Made by a program: the position numbers and the translations under genes. This document shows positions 1-9,093 of a stretch of DNA of 11,757 nucleotides, piece after piece; the first letter of the stretch is position 1; each line of letters begins with the position of its first letter. A model generated the notes under the pieces. The model was not told the DNA's origin. It saw nothing but the letters and a program-made list of their open reading frames with translations, and ran no database searches. The stretch is from Euperipatoides rowelli (lineage: Eukaryota > Onychophora > Udeonychophora > Euonychophora > Peripatopsidae), in the NCBI GenBank assembly GCA_003024985.2, contig PXIH01S0047551.1; one strand, given 5' to 3'.

Positions 1-30
1 TATATATCAAATGCCAAAATGGTGAGGCTA

Positions 31-144
31 CACCGGGTTGGCCATAGTCCTCATAGAGTCTACTCTCTCCCCTATTTTCTCTAGTCTATCTCGAGGAAGA
101 CTATTTTCACAAAAACTAATATAGATCGTAGCTTGATTTAATTT
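31..144 (-). other. Short coding-like open stretch, unidentified
   Basis: On the minus strand, 38 codons run open between two stops; the closing TAG is at 28-30. The reading is charged and mixed in composition, including the fragments LPRDRLEKIG and VDSMRTMANPV. The island has more G+C than the DNA after it. The opposite strand is also open from the window edge to a TAG at 82-84 and contains a 21-residue ATG frame starting at 19, so chance cannot be excluded. It may be the edge of a decayed repeat or gene continuing left of the window. I recognise no family. Confidence 0.2.
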
Positions 145-309
145 TTACATTGCAGAGCCACAGTGTGTAGTGCCGCTAATACGGAAATTGACTTCTAAGA
201 TGGGAGCTTTGTTTTAATTTCATAACTTACAGAATTATGTTTATACCTCAGGTTAATGTACACACACAACTCATAAATTTATGATTTATAAAAACTAGGC
301 TTTCATCAT
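145..309. other. Non-coding spacer
   Basis: AT-rich DNA with a short ACACACAC tract near 260. I see no gene, RNA or repeat structure. Confidence 0.5.
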
Positions 310-471
310 ATGTGTGACCCTAAATCTTGCAAGGATGCCTTAGCATCTCACCACTGTGTCCTGACCACTTCTTATGACCCTGACTTGGAAATATTTCTAC
401 TGTCTCCTCAGTACATCATATGCAGAGGGATTAGTGTGCAGAAGGCACTGAAGCATCCACATATGAAGTGA
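310..471 (+). CDS. Small ORF, 53 codons, hypothetical
   Basis: An ATG frame of 53 codons ends in TGA at 469-471 and is bounded upstream by an in-frame stop. It contains four cysteines and a mixed-composition segment with the fragment TTSYDPDLEIFLLSPQYI. The base composition is richer in C and G than the flanks, which is why I list it. There is no recognisable domain, signal peptide or start context. It could be a decayed exon, since a TCTCCTCAG acceptor-like string sits inside it at about 403-411, or a chance open frame. Confidence 0.2.
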   Translation: MCDPKSCKDALASHHCVLTTSYDPDLEIFLLSPQYIICRGISVQKALKHPHMK

Positions 472-764
472 TACAGATCAAAGAAATATGTTCCAGGCAT
501 AATTACCAAATATTTACTATATCTTCAAAACTAGTCTAAATTTTACACTTACATGCAAATTGCATAAATTATAACGTCCTACTTAATACATCTACATTTA
601 GACTTTAACGTAAAAATAGACTATCCCCAAGATATAATATTTACTGAACGGAGGTCAAATTGTGCCAACTTTATGATAAACTCTTAAAGGAGGTTAGAAC
701 TCAGCACAATTAGACAAAAAAGGGATAGCTAGCTAACCTAACAAATTCTAACCTGAACCAGCCA
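472..764. other. AT-rich spacer with 9-bp inverted repeat
   Basis: No gene is visible. AGGTTAGAA (691-699) and TTCTAACCT (746-754) form a perfect 9-bp inverted repeat around a 46-nt interior. The interior contains the self-complementary GCTAGC, so a weak stem-loop is possible. Confidence 0.4.
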
Positions 765-872
765 ATGAGATGCTCAAGAGGAGAAAGGGGGAGTAAGCCA
801 TTTTTTGTCCTTGTACCGATAGAAAGTAACAGGTACTACCCCTATCTTGCGTACCCAGGAAAGGTGATCTGA
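765..872 (+). CDS. Small ORF, 35 codons, hypothetical
   Basis: An ATG frame of 35 codons ends in TGA at 870-872. The same frame is open upstream back to a TAG near 730. The product begins MRCSRGERG and then becomes aromatic-rich, with FFVLVPIE and RYYPYLAYPG. That is an unusually protein-like composition for this AT-rich DNA, but it is short and matches nothing I know. It is more likely a remnant or a chance frame than a functional gene. Confidence 0.18.
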   Translation: MRCSRGERGSKPFFVLVPIESNRYYPYLAYPGKVI

Positions 873-921
873 GAAAGGAAGATTAGTTATATAGGTCATA
901 TTCAATATCTTAAGCTTACAT

Positions 922-935
922 ACACACACACACAC
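922..935. repeat. (AC)7 microsatellite
   Basis: Seven uninterrupted AC units. This is a simple repeat typical of animal non-coding DNA. Confidence 0.9.
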
Positions 936-1893
936 TCAAAGTCAAGAAGCTAGCAAATATTCATATTTATTTACTCAAAATCAATTTAACATCAACTTCC
1001 TTTCCCATAAATTCAAGTATACAAATTAACCCTTTAATTACTTTAACAATTTAGAAATTGGTGGTCATACACTGCAAAGTAGATAGTAAGATAGAGGGAT
1101 GAGGGTAGGAGACATAGCTGGGGAAGGGTCCATATAAATGGGCATAAACGTGAATGTCTTTACTAGAAAAAGTCTATTGTAGAAAAGTTCAGCAGGTGGG
1201 AAAAGTTTCAAAATGGGAGGGGAAAAATATATCTTGCACTGTTTATGAAATACGTAGAGGCATGGAAACTTTACTTTCTGATATACGTTACTGCACTTAT
1301 ATGATTGAAGAGGTTGACTCTCGAATATGAACTGCTACTATTGCTTATGAGTAGATATAAGTTTATGGGCACTTCAGTTGGAATGACTCGGTTCATAAAA
1401 TGTGGTGAAACTTATGCTATATCATCTTATTCTTCCATCTTACTATTAGCTTTAGAATCTTCTTGTAGTTAAATTTAGAAATGTCAGTTTAAACACAAAG
1501 ATTAAGTCAAATTCTGCCCAGAAAAACATGCTGCATCAACCATTATAATTTTTGATTGTTATAAGCATTTTTATATAGTTTACTTGCTCTTGATAGGTAG
1601 CTTTAGATTACATCATTAGTTGATATTCAAATAAAAGAACATCTCTCCAGTACTAGTGCCCTCAAGTAATAAAAATAAACATTAAGCTCCAAGATAATTT
1701 CTCCATCTTTCGTTCAAAGCTGTTGCTATAGTAACAATATCAGAAAGTTTTAGACTTGCAGTTTTAACCTAAATTTTGTTCCAATTTTAGCTAACTGCTA
1801 ATATTTATATTGTCTGTCATTTTAAATCATCCTCATTTGACTTTCATTACAACTTTTCAGGCCAATTGGAGACAGGGACAATAGCAAAGAGAA
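936..1893. other. Non-coding AT-rich DNA
   Basis: No coding frame, RNA gene or larger repeat is seen. Roughly 1080-1250 is purine-rich on the plus strand, with repeated GAGGG, GGGGAAGGG and GGGAGGGG strings; the rest is ordinary AT-rich sequence. Confidence 0.5.
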
Positions 1894-1905
1894 GGGGGGG
1901 GGGGG
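1894..1905 (+). repeat. G12 homopolymer run
   Basis: Twelve consecutive G residues inside a purine-rich segment. This is conspicuous in a window where G runs are otherwise short. Long G runs are prone to replication slippage and to sequencing error, so the exact length is uncertain. Confidence 0.85.
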
Positions 1906-2035
1906 CTATATGCTATGTCAATATTATAGACTGAAAGATGGTACAACAACAAATAAATTTTAAATAAATAAAAAATATTGTAATCCATTGTTAAGTAAAG
2001 CTAAAAAAAAAAGGAATAAATCTAGAGATTTATTC

Positions 2036-2066
2036 TGTCATTTGTTAAATTTATTGACAAATGACA
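2036..2066. repeat. 10-bp-stem hairpin
   Basis: TGTCATTTGT (2036-2045) and ACAAATGACA (2057-2066) are perfect reverse complements separated by 11 nt. The stem extends three more pairs inward with one mismatch. There is no T-run or gene end beside it to suggest a terminator. Confidence 0.7.
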
Positions 2067-2380
2067 TAACTCCATTTCTATATTGATTTGAAAATAATTT
2101 AATATCCTTTCTGAATGTTTTTAACGTCTTTACTTAGCAAAGAATTACTATACATAAAAAAGATTTGGTTGTTCTAATATTGTAATACTCATGAGAAAAA
2201 GTTTGAGTGAATTATTTATTTAAATGATTTTTATTGTGACACTCAGAAAAAAATTTGATTGGATATTTATTTATAAAATTTCATTACACTGATTGTAATT
2301 AATTTATTTTACAGACGATTGTTTATCATCCCAACCAAACCAGGAAAAACTTCAAAACTCCAAAAACCAATAAAAATTAT

Positions 2381-2457
2381 TTTAGTTATACTTCTTTGTG
2401 TTTCTAAAATTCTCAACAAATAACTTATAATTTAGTTACACTTCTTTGTGTCCCTAA
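2381..2457. repeat. 50-bp-period direct duplication
   Basis: A 27-nt segment at 2381-2407 recurs at 2431-2457 with three substitutions. The core ACTTCTTTGTGT is identical in both. The exact 50-nt spacing suggests an old local tandem duplication whose second half has diverged. Confidence 0.75.
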
Positions 2458-2700
2458 TATTAAGTGAAGATTGACAAGATTATTGGATACAAATTCAACA
2501 TAATAAGCTTAATCTTTACACATTCTTTTTGTATCTTTACAAAATTGAATGATTAATAACTAATAATTCATTCTGGGCTTCATTGTTTAAATTTGGACAG
2601 TGAAGTCTCACATTCATTTTCCCAACACTGGTTTGAGTTGCTTAGATATCAAAGTTTTCTGTTCTATTGGTGTTTTATTCTTAGCCAAATTATCAATTCC
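2458..2700. other. AT-rich DNA leading into a splice-acceptor-like tract
   Basis: No independent gene is visible. The reading frame that enters the downstream fossil is open here from about 2600, but it has no ATG until 2732 and its translation is hydrophobic and intron-like, so I treat this stretch as non-coding. Confidence 0.4.
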
Positions 2701-2715
2701 TTTTTTTCTATTCAG
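2701..2715 (+). promoter_or_regulatory. Candidate 3' splice acceptor
   Basis: A pyrimidine tract, seven T followed by CTATTCAG, ends in AG at 2714-2715, immediately before the composition and reading-frame change at the fossil coding region. It fits the general metazoan acceptor pattern. No matching donor is established. Confidence 0.35.
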
Positions 2716-3355
2716 ATTTGTATACTTGTGGATGTCTACTTCAAGATCTGAGTTAACCACTGCTGAGGTTCAGGCCTACACGGATCTTCAGTTGAAGTAT
2801 GCACTTCTAAAGCATTTATATAGCTCCTTGGTTTACAAATTCCTTGGTTGAGGCATTACATGATCTACAGGCCGATTTCATGGACTACATCCAAGAAACC
2901 CTCAATAATTGGTATTCGCCACTAATAGATTTTAGTGATATCAATTTACATTGTCATACCATGAGGCATGTTGGCTGGAGGCAGTAAAGAAGGCAGCTGA
3001 GGAGGTTGATAATTTTGGATTTACATTTGATTAAAATGCTTAAGAATTATAGTTGTCATCAACAATATCCATAAACTCAAACAAGCAATAGTATATATTA
3101 GGGAGCAATGATCATGAGGAAGTGAGCAAGGCAACAAAATTTATTGACATAATATGCTCCAGGGATTTAGTTTGATCCTGGGGGCATGGAATGAGGAGGG
3201 GGACACATTACTTTGTATTTACCCATGTTATTGGCTTTAGAGATTTTTCTAAACATAATGACCTGTTAAAGTCATTTCTGTAAGTGATCCACACAGTTAT
3301 TGCCAAGGTTGATTGCAGGTGGGAAATTGCATCCTTCAAAAGAATCACAAATTGA
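2716..3355 (+). pseudogene. Decayed protein-coding region, family unknown
   Basis: From the acceptor-like AG, one frame reads through 2849, with an ATG at 2732 and the fragments SELTTAEVQAYTDLQLKYAL and LLKHLYSSLV. A 16-bp direct duplication (2825-2849) then shifts the frame. On the far side the frame continues with EALHDLQADFMDYIQETL and NNWYSPLIDFSDI. A second shift near 2960-2975 leads to WLEAVKKAAEEVDNFGFTFD. The following frame carries stops at 3032, 3041, 3050, 3089, 3173 and 3281 and a final TGA at 3353, with longer open pieces such as HYFVFTHVIGFRDFSKHN. The first 85 or so codons are stop-free if the duplication is discounted, and they look mostly helical and soluble. The last 127 codons have about as many stops as chance predicts, so the 3' limit is uncertain. 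I recognise no family. Confidence 0.42.
2825..2849. repeat. 16-bp duplication breaking the reading frame
   Basis: TCCTTGGTT occurs at 2825-2833 and again at 2841-2849. The 16-nt period is not a multiple of three. The coding-like reading moves to a different frame exactly across this unit, which makes it a plausible inactivating slippage event in the fossil gene. Confidence 0.55.
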
Positions 3356-5269
3356 ATATATTACAAAATTTTAATTACAATTATGGAAGAAACAAAGACA
3401 TTGAGTTTGTATTTATTGGAAGACACAGGAATCTGTAATAAAATATTGTAAATATTATGTATTATTAATAAAGACCAGATGTCCTCTTCAGGAACTTATT
3501 TTTAAAAACTATAAAAAGTAATATTACAGGATATCATAATCTATTTATACCCATTAAATTAAGTACAATAAATAAAGCTGATAGAAAAATTATCATTCAA
3601 TTATTAAACAGGCAAAGTTATGTATTTGATATTATTGATAATTTCTTAGATTATTCACTTTCACTATTGCTTAATAACTCTCCTATATCCATACCAAAAT
3701 AACATTCTCCCTTTTTTTTAATTATACAAAAATTAAAAAACAAATACCAAATCATCCAAAGAAATCAGATATTCCAGTTTAAAAGCAAAGTTTTGTTAAA
3801 AGTTTAAATAAGCTATAATATACATTTTAAAATTATTTATTGCTTCATTAACTTTAATTAGTTTATTGTCATTAGTTATAATATGTAGAATATGTAGAAA
3901 GAATTACATTCAACTTGATTTATTTTGCTATTCTATCAATTACTCATCTCTTTCACATTTATCAAATTCTAAACCTGTGCCACTATCCTTCTATCATGCC
4001 ACATTCAAAACTTTTATAAGCATTGCATGGTATTGTTTTTTCACTTTAAAATCTTACAGTCTACATTGATGGTGTAAAGTACATTAAAAATACATATTTC
4101 AGCCAGAAGTTCAATACAGTCAGCCTCAGATTAAAAAGTGAGTTTTGAGTGGATCTCCATATCTATAATTAAGTTGTATGAGGAATGGGAAAAGAGGGGG
4201 TTGGCACACTATTCCAATAATAAATTATTGTAGTTCTGTATTAGTTATGAATTTCTTGTAGCTGTCCTTTCTATGATGCGTTTATGATAGCTAATTATGC
4301 TGTGTTAGAATTCATGAAACTTTTATTGTTTAGGCTATATAAGATTATATTTAACATTTGTCATGATTATAACAGGGTTTTCTGGTAACAAGTTCTATTT
4401 AGAATAGTTGCACTGCAGTAACAGTTTTAAATAACTTAATTTATGTTAAATAACATTCATTTCTAGTTTGGAGTATTTAGCTTACCAGGCAAAATAATTT
4501 AGATTTATAATACGCAAAACACAGATTTTTAGTTACTAATAAATCTTATCACATGCCCAAAAGAAAGTTTAAATATCTGTGCTAAACAATTGTAACTTAA
4601 GATGGTATAGGAGAAAAAATAAGACCAGATAAGCAATGTTGGTATTTTATAAATTTGTATTCAGTTTTACAATCTATTGAATCCTTTGACAATCATAGGA
4701 CAAATGGGCTTTATATTTTTTTTTCCTATCCATTAATAAAACAATTGCTGTCTCTTAGAACTGTTTGGATTAAGGCAATAGAATTATAGTGTTTGAACTT
4801 TAAAGTTCTTAGTTTATTGAACAATGTGTTGATAATGGACCTCTAGGGAGACTGGAAAAGGTGACAAGAAATAAATGTGTCTGTGATAACTGTAATTATG
4901 ACTTAAAGTAAAACTGCAGCATGTCATTTTAATCAAATTATGAACTGTAACTCACTGAAGTAAACTAGATTAAGAAAATAAGCAAGTATCTCTCTAAATT
5001 TTATGAGAATCTTCTAATAAAATAAATATAATTTTCAATGTTTATTTTTTTTCCATAATTCAATTTCATAGCCATTATATTGGCATCAAATCAATATTTC
5101 TTAATAATTATGTTAAAAGTCTCAATCCTTTGAACTTTTTCTTAATAAAAGTTAGATTATTTATGCACTTTTAATTTTACTAATTTAAGTCTATCCAATT
5201 ATATTGAATGTCTTAAAAAATACAGTGAGTTCTATAAATAAATATATTTTTTATAAAATGAAATAGCCT
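3356..5269. other. Long AT-rich non-coding region
   Basis: About 1.9 kb of AT-rich sequence with few CpGs and no supported gene. Minor features are AATAAA hexamers near 3470 and 4730, a perfect 14-bp palindrome GAACTTTAAAGTTC at 4795-4808, and a short exon-like interval at 4103-4137 with an acceptor-like TTTCAG and donor-like GTGAGT. None is strong enough to call a gene. Confidence 0.55.
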
Positions 5270-5490
5270 ATAAGGATAAAAGTAGAAAGGACGATTAATT
5301 AAGATAAAAGTAAAAAAAAAAAATAGACTAATTATTATTAAATTATAAAAGTAAAATAATAAATACAGAGTTTATAAAGGCATGTGATACAAAAATACAA
5401 CAAATAAAAATAAATATTTCCCCTCTCTTTTTTGTAAATAAAAATAATAGAAACCATAAGAAATAAACTAAAAAAAAAAGAAGAAGAAAC
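5270..5490. repeat. A-rich low-complexity block
   Basis: The plus strand is dominated by A runs and recurring ATAAAAGTA (about 5276, 5303 and 5345), with later AAATAAAAATAA and AAGAAGAAGAA tracts. It looks like low-complexity or decayed simple-sequence DNA, with no frame of interest. Confidence 0.6.
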
Positions 5491-5648
5491 AAACTATAGA
5501 ATCATCATATAATTCATGAAGAGTAGGGAGAGTTTATAGGGCAGGTAGATATGAAATCAGAAAAAGGTAAAATAAAATGTGTTTCTGTTGGACAGAAAAA
5601 TATGCTTTCTAAGATTTCTTTGCATTTATTATAGAAAATTAATTAATG

Positions 5649-5707
5649 GTCCCATATATAAAAACCAGACCAAATTATGGAATTTGGTATGGTTTTTATA
5701 TATGGAC
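5649..5707. repeat. Near-perfect 59-nt hairpin
   Basis: The left arm 5649-5676 and right arm 5681-5707 are reverse complements over about 27 bp. There is one unpaired C (in CCC, 5651-5653) and one G/A mismatch, around a 4-nt loop ATGG. The arms begin GTCCCATATATAAAAACC and end GGTTTTTATATATGGAC. Length and geometry resemble a compact pre-miRNA-like foldback or a miniature inverted-repeat element reduced to its termini. The small loop argues somewhat against a canonical miRNA. I see no clear target-site duplication at the flanks. Confidence 0.75.
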
Positions 5708-7767
5708 AAACTTAAAATCTTAGCTATAAGATGAGACTTACTTGAACAGGGGTTGTGCATATGGGTCAGGAGAAAAAAAAATAGTTTGTGCATCACACAA
5801 ATAAATCACCAAATATGTAATAATTTAAAGTTAAGCATAAATATAAACATGCAACAATTATTCCATATGGGCCCCACCCAGATATATTTTTCTAAAAATG
5901 GCCTGATCTATAGTCAAAATTACAAATGATTATAATTTTGATAAACATCTTTAATTGAAATGATTATAAATGAAACAACCATAATCTACATTTATTTAAA
6001 TGTTGATGAACTATTAAAAGAAAGAAAAGCAGTAATTTTTAAATCTACACCCAGGTTCAGTAGATTTGGTAGTTCAATAAAATAAAAAAGCCATAAATAA
6101 TATACCAACAAACTTCATATTTATCCTTTATATGGTTTAAAGTTACAAGATCTAATTTGATTCCAAACATTTCTTTCATGGTAAAGATTCTTATTTAAAC
6201 ATTCAGAATAAAGAAAAAGAAGAAGGAAAAAAAAAACTTTATAAAAAATGAATCATCACTTAGTCAGTTGAATAATTTGATTTGAAATCACTTTACTTTT
6301 CATCCATGCTGTTCAGAATTGAGAAATGTTTATTTTTTTTCTTGTTCTATCTGTAAATAGCTGAACTTTAAAAGTTTTTAGGTGTTAAAAATGGTTAAAT
6401 CACATCTGAATAAAATTAGAATCAGAATGAAGATTTTATTGATTGCATTTTCAATATAGTAAAAACAATATTTGACTCAATCATAGATAGAAAAAAAATT
6501 TAAAATCCACAGATCAAGATCTTATTCAAATTTTTGAAGGGTTTTTTTTTCTGATTTTTTTTTTTTTCTGGCAGGCTATGTTCTAAATTTAACTTCAATA
6601 CCAAGTAATGTCTGTCTTAAAATTTAGCTTCTAAGTCCAGATGTATGTCCTGGTTAACAAAATGTTTAATTTGATTTTATATTCGAAAAATAATAAATTA
6701 CACAGTTTGAAATCAAGTTATAACTCGAGTAAATTGTATATTCATTCTTTCATCTTCTATCACAGACTGATCCTTTCCTGTATTATCTCTTTTTCCATCT
6801 TCTATTTTATTTAACTTTACCACATTTGCTTAGTACTCAAACTCTTACTCTTCTTTAACATTCTCTGATATTTTAGTTTTTACGCTAACAAATAAATTCT
6901 GTGAAAAAATCCATGTTTTACTCTTCTTTTTCTTGTTTATTTTTTATTATTCTATTCCTGCAAGTTACTGTCTTTGAATATGTATTATTTAGTGAATCCA
7001 TATTAATATTACTGTTATGGAATCATTTTGTTTCATACTGTTGTTCGTTTTCCTTTCCCACAATCTTTAAGTAGATGAGTAGTTTCCCCACATTCAAGAC
7101 AAGAAGCTCACCACCTTTTATTGTTATTAAAATTTCTACACCTTTAATTATCATTATATGAGGTCTGTCATACATAGTAAATTATGCTTTAATTTCCCTG
7201 ATACTTCAATCGTATTTGTTTTCATTTCCACAGTACAATTTAGCATTATTTTTTTCCTATCTATGTTCAACATTTTAGCATAATTTTTTTTTAAATATAT
7301 TTTCAATTATTTCCAATTGAAATTTATGAGGGAACCATATGAATTCATAAATGAACATCAGTTTAAAGGCTCAATGTACATGTATAACATGATTTTCCTT
7401 AAACTTAATAAAATTATCCATAAACATGTTCTTAATCTCACCATTTTTTAAAATCCAAACCCAAGTATGTGTTGTTTCTATGTCTATTGATGCCCTAAAA
7501 ATCATTTAAATTCAACATCAGACAAATATTGTAAAATTTTCATGGGTTCTATAGTAATATTATTAGTTCCATTGAATAACAAAAAGATTATATTCCTTTA
7601 ATATTATAACAGGCTTTAGCTTATTCACCCAATATGTTGTACTTGAAGCAATTTTACATATTCTCCAGGCAAATTTTTCACATGTTAGCCAAAATTCCTA
7701 ATTAAATTTAAGTTAAGTTTGAAATCTTCTTGCATAAATAATAAATTTTCAGATATCAGCACTGGCC
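5708..7767. other. AT-rich non-coding DNA with minor stem-loops
   Basis: No gene is supported. Small inverted repeats are TCAAAATTA/TAATTTTGA (5914-5922 with 5933-5941) and AAATCTAC/GTAGATTT (6041-6048 with 6060-6067). A T9 and a T13 run (6542-6550, 6555-6567) precede TCTGGCAG, an acceptor-like string, but no coding frame follows. About 6735-7000 is strongly pyrimidine-biased on the plus strand (CTTCT, TCTTCTTT), consistent with intronic or unconstrained DNA. Confidence 0.55.
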
Positions 7768-7823
7768 CTGACATAAAATGGTGGTGGGTTTTGGTATCAA
7801 AACCCGAAAACAAATTATGTCAG
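7768..7823. repeat. Stem-loop with 9-bp terminal inverted repeats
   Basis: CTGACATAA (7768-7776) and TTATGTCAG (7815-7823) are perfect inverted repeats. Inside them, GGGTTTTG (7786-7793) and CAAAACCC (7798-7805) form a second perfect stem around a GTAT loop, with a partly paired symmetric 9 x 9 internal loop between the two stems. This could be a fold-back element or a structured RNA. Confidence 0.65.
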
Positions 7824-7848
7824 AATTTTCTGGTTTATTAAAATTACA

Positions 7849-7886
7849 TGAGAGATTGTGTGATTAATTATTCACACTATCTCTTG
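7849..7886. repeat. 13-bp stem-loop adjacent to the previous hairpin
   Basis: AGAGATTGTGTGA (7851-7863) pairs with TCACACTATCTCT (7872-7884) with a single mismatch and an 8-nt loop. Two further G-U-type pairs extend it at the base. It lies only 25 nt beyond the preceding stem-loop. Confidence 0.65.
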
Positions 7887-8200
7887 CATTTACAAACGGA
7901 TTAGCATAAAATACCCAGTAAACAAAACATTGTGCTCTTTGATCAAATTGATCTAAGAGAACAAATAATAAAATAAAATAGGAAAAACTTTTTATAACCA
8001 ATTATTTTAGGCTAGCCAACATTTCTCTAACTAAATATTATGGACAATAATAAATAACCCTTATACTCACCCCTCTTGTGGAAAATAACAATTGGAAGTT
8101 TTTTTTTTAGTTTTGTATTAAATTTTTTTATTAACTTTTAAAGTGAAAAATTCTCAAAAATGTATGTTTTCTTTTATTTGAACATGAAAATGCAACTCAA
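7887..8200. other. AT-rich non-coding DNA
   Basis: AT-rich sequence with A and T runs. I see no gene, RNA or repeat of note. Confidence 0.5.
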
Positions 8201-8286
8201 TAACAGTAAGACACACCAATTAGCATGTCTGACTGTATATGTTTAACAGTAAGATACGCCAATTAGCATGTCTGACTGTATCTGTT
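8201..8286. repeat. 43-bp tandem duplication, two copies
   Basis: Copy one is 8201-8243 and copy two 8244-8286, head to tail with three substitutions. Each begins TAACAGTAAGA and contains CCAATTAGCATGTCTGACTG. The sequence after the second copy resumes with TACAGA, suggesting a truncated third start. ACAGTMAG and CTGACTGT inside each unit give partial dyad symmetry. Confidence 0.85.
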
Positions 8287-8905
8287 TACAGATTCACATT
8301 TAAAAAAAAATTGATGGTATTATATAGTATAATTAATTATTAAGTTTTTTAAATATATAATTTTTTATAGATTTTTATATCACACTTTACATTTTACCTT
8401 TATACAGTATGTAAACCTTTTAAGGTTTTAATGGGGAAAAAATAGAAATTTGTTTAAATAAATTTAAGTTTATTTTGAATGAATTTAGTTTTGAATAAAG
8501 CTTTATTTCTGAAAAAAAAAATATATAAGTAACTCTATTTCTCTGTGTGCACAAGAGAAAAAAAAAATATTCTGATTTTTTTTTTTTTTTTTGTAGTAGC
8601 CTTGAGAAAAAAAAAAGATTTTTGTAAATATAAATTAGATTTACATTTTTATAAAATTTTGATGAGTTTTGGTTTTGATTTGATTTTTAACCTCTTAGAA
8701 AACTTCTTTTTACAAGATAAGAAAAAACAATTTTATTTAATTAACAAATTTGATTTTTTAAATGTAATTTTTTAATTTAAATATTTACTTCAAATATTTA
8801 ATTATTAGATAATTTTTTAATTTTTTATATATTGCAATATTAGTTTGGCTTGCTTAAAAAATTTTTGTTAAACCCCTTTTTTTCTTTCATGTCTAGATAA
8901 TTATA
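8287..8905. other. Extremely AT-rich low-complexity DNA
   Basis: This is the most AT-biased part of the window, built from A and T homopolymers (A10 at 8558-8567, T17 at 8576-8592) and TTTAATT-type strings. The only open frame is a product of these runs, made almost entirely of K, F, L, I and N. It has no CpG at all. Nothing functional is supported. Confidence 0.65.
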
Positions 8906-8931
8906 CAATATAATGTCTAGACATTATATTG
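8906..8931. repeat. Perfect 26-bp palindrome
   Basis: The segment is identical to its own reverse complement over 26 bp with no spacer, centred on TCTAGA (arms CAATATAATGTCT / AGACATTATATTG). Another TGTCTAGA lies just upstream at 8890-8897. Such a palindrome can extrude as a cruciform or mark the junction of an inverted duplication. Confidence 0.85.
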
Positions 8932-9093
8932 GGTAGAGAAAAAAAAACATTTTTTTTTTACATCATCACTTTTTACTTCTTATTTTTATGTGAAATTTCT
9001 CTTTTGTCAAAAGACAAATTGCAATTAATTTATTTTACAAGAATTTTTTTTAAAAATAGAGAATAATGACAATTCTTTGTTATTTGGCACTCA

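Noticed and set aside
2036-2066. Rho-independent terminator
   Set aside because: There is no adjacent gene end, no T-run after the stem, the stem is AT-rich, and the context is not bacterial.
2600-2715. 5' extension of the coding-like frame upstream of the acceptor
   Set aside because: It has no ATG, its residues are hydrophobic and typical of T-rich intron-like DNA, and a good acceptor at 2715 explains where the coding signal begins.
3866-4069. 67-codon plus-strand open frame
   Set aside because: It opens with TTG rather than ATG, its composition is S, Y, F, L and I-rich as AT-rich DNA produces by chance, and it has no domain or supporting context.
6542-6574. T-rich tract ending TCTGGCAG, as a splice acceptor
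   Set aside because: No frame with coding character follows the AG; the next sequence is ordinary AT-rich DNA.
8545-8775. 76-codon plus-strand open frame
   Set aside because: It is generated by A and T homopolymers (runs of K and F), has no ATG start, and lies in the most AT-biased segment.
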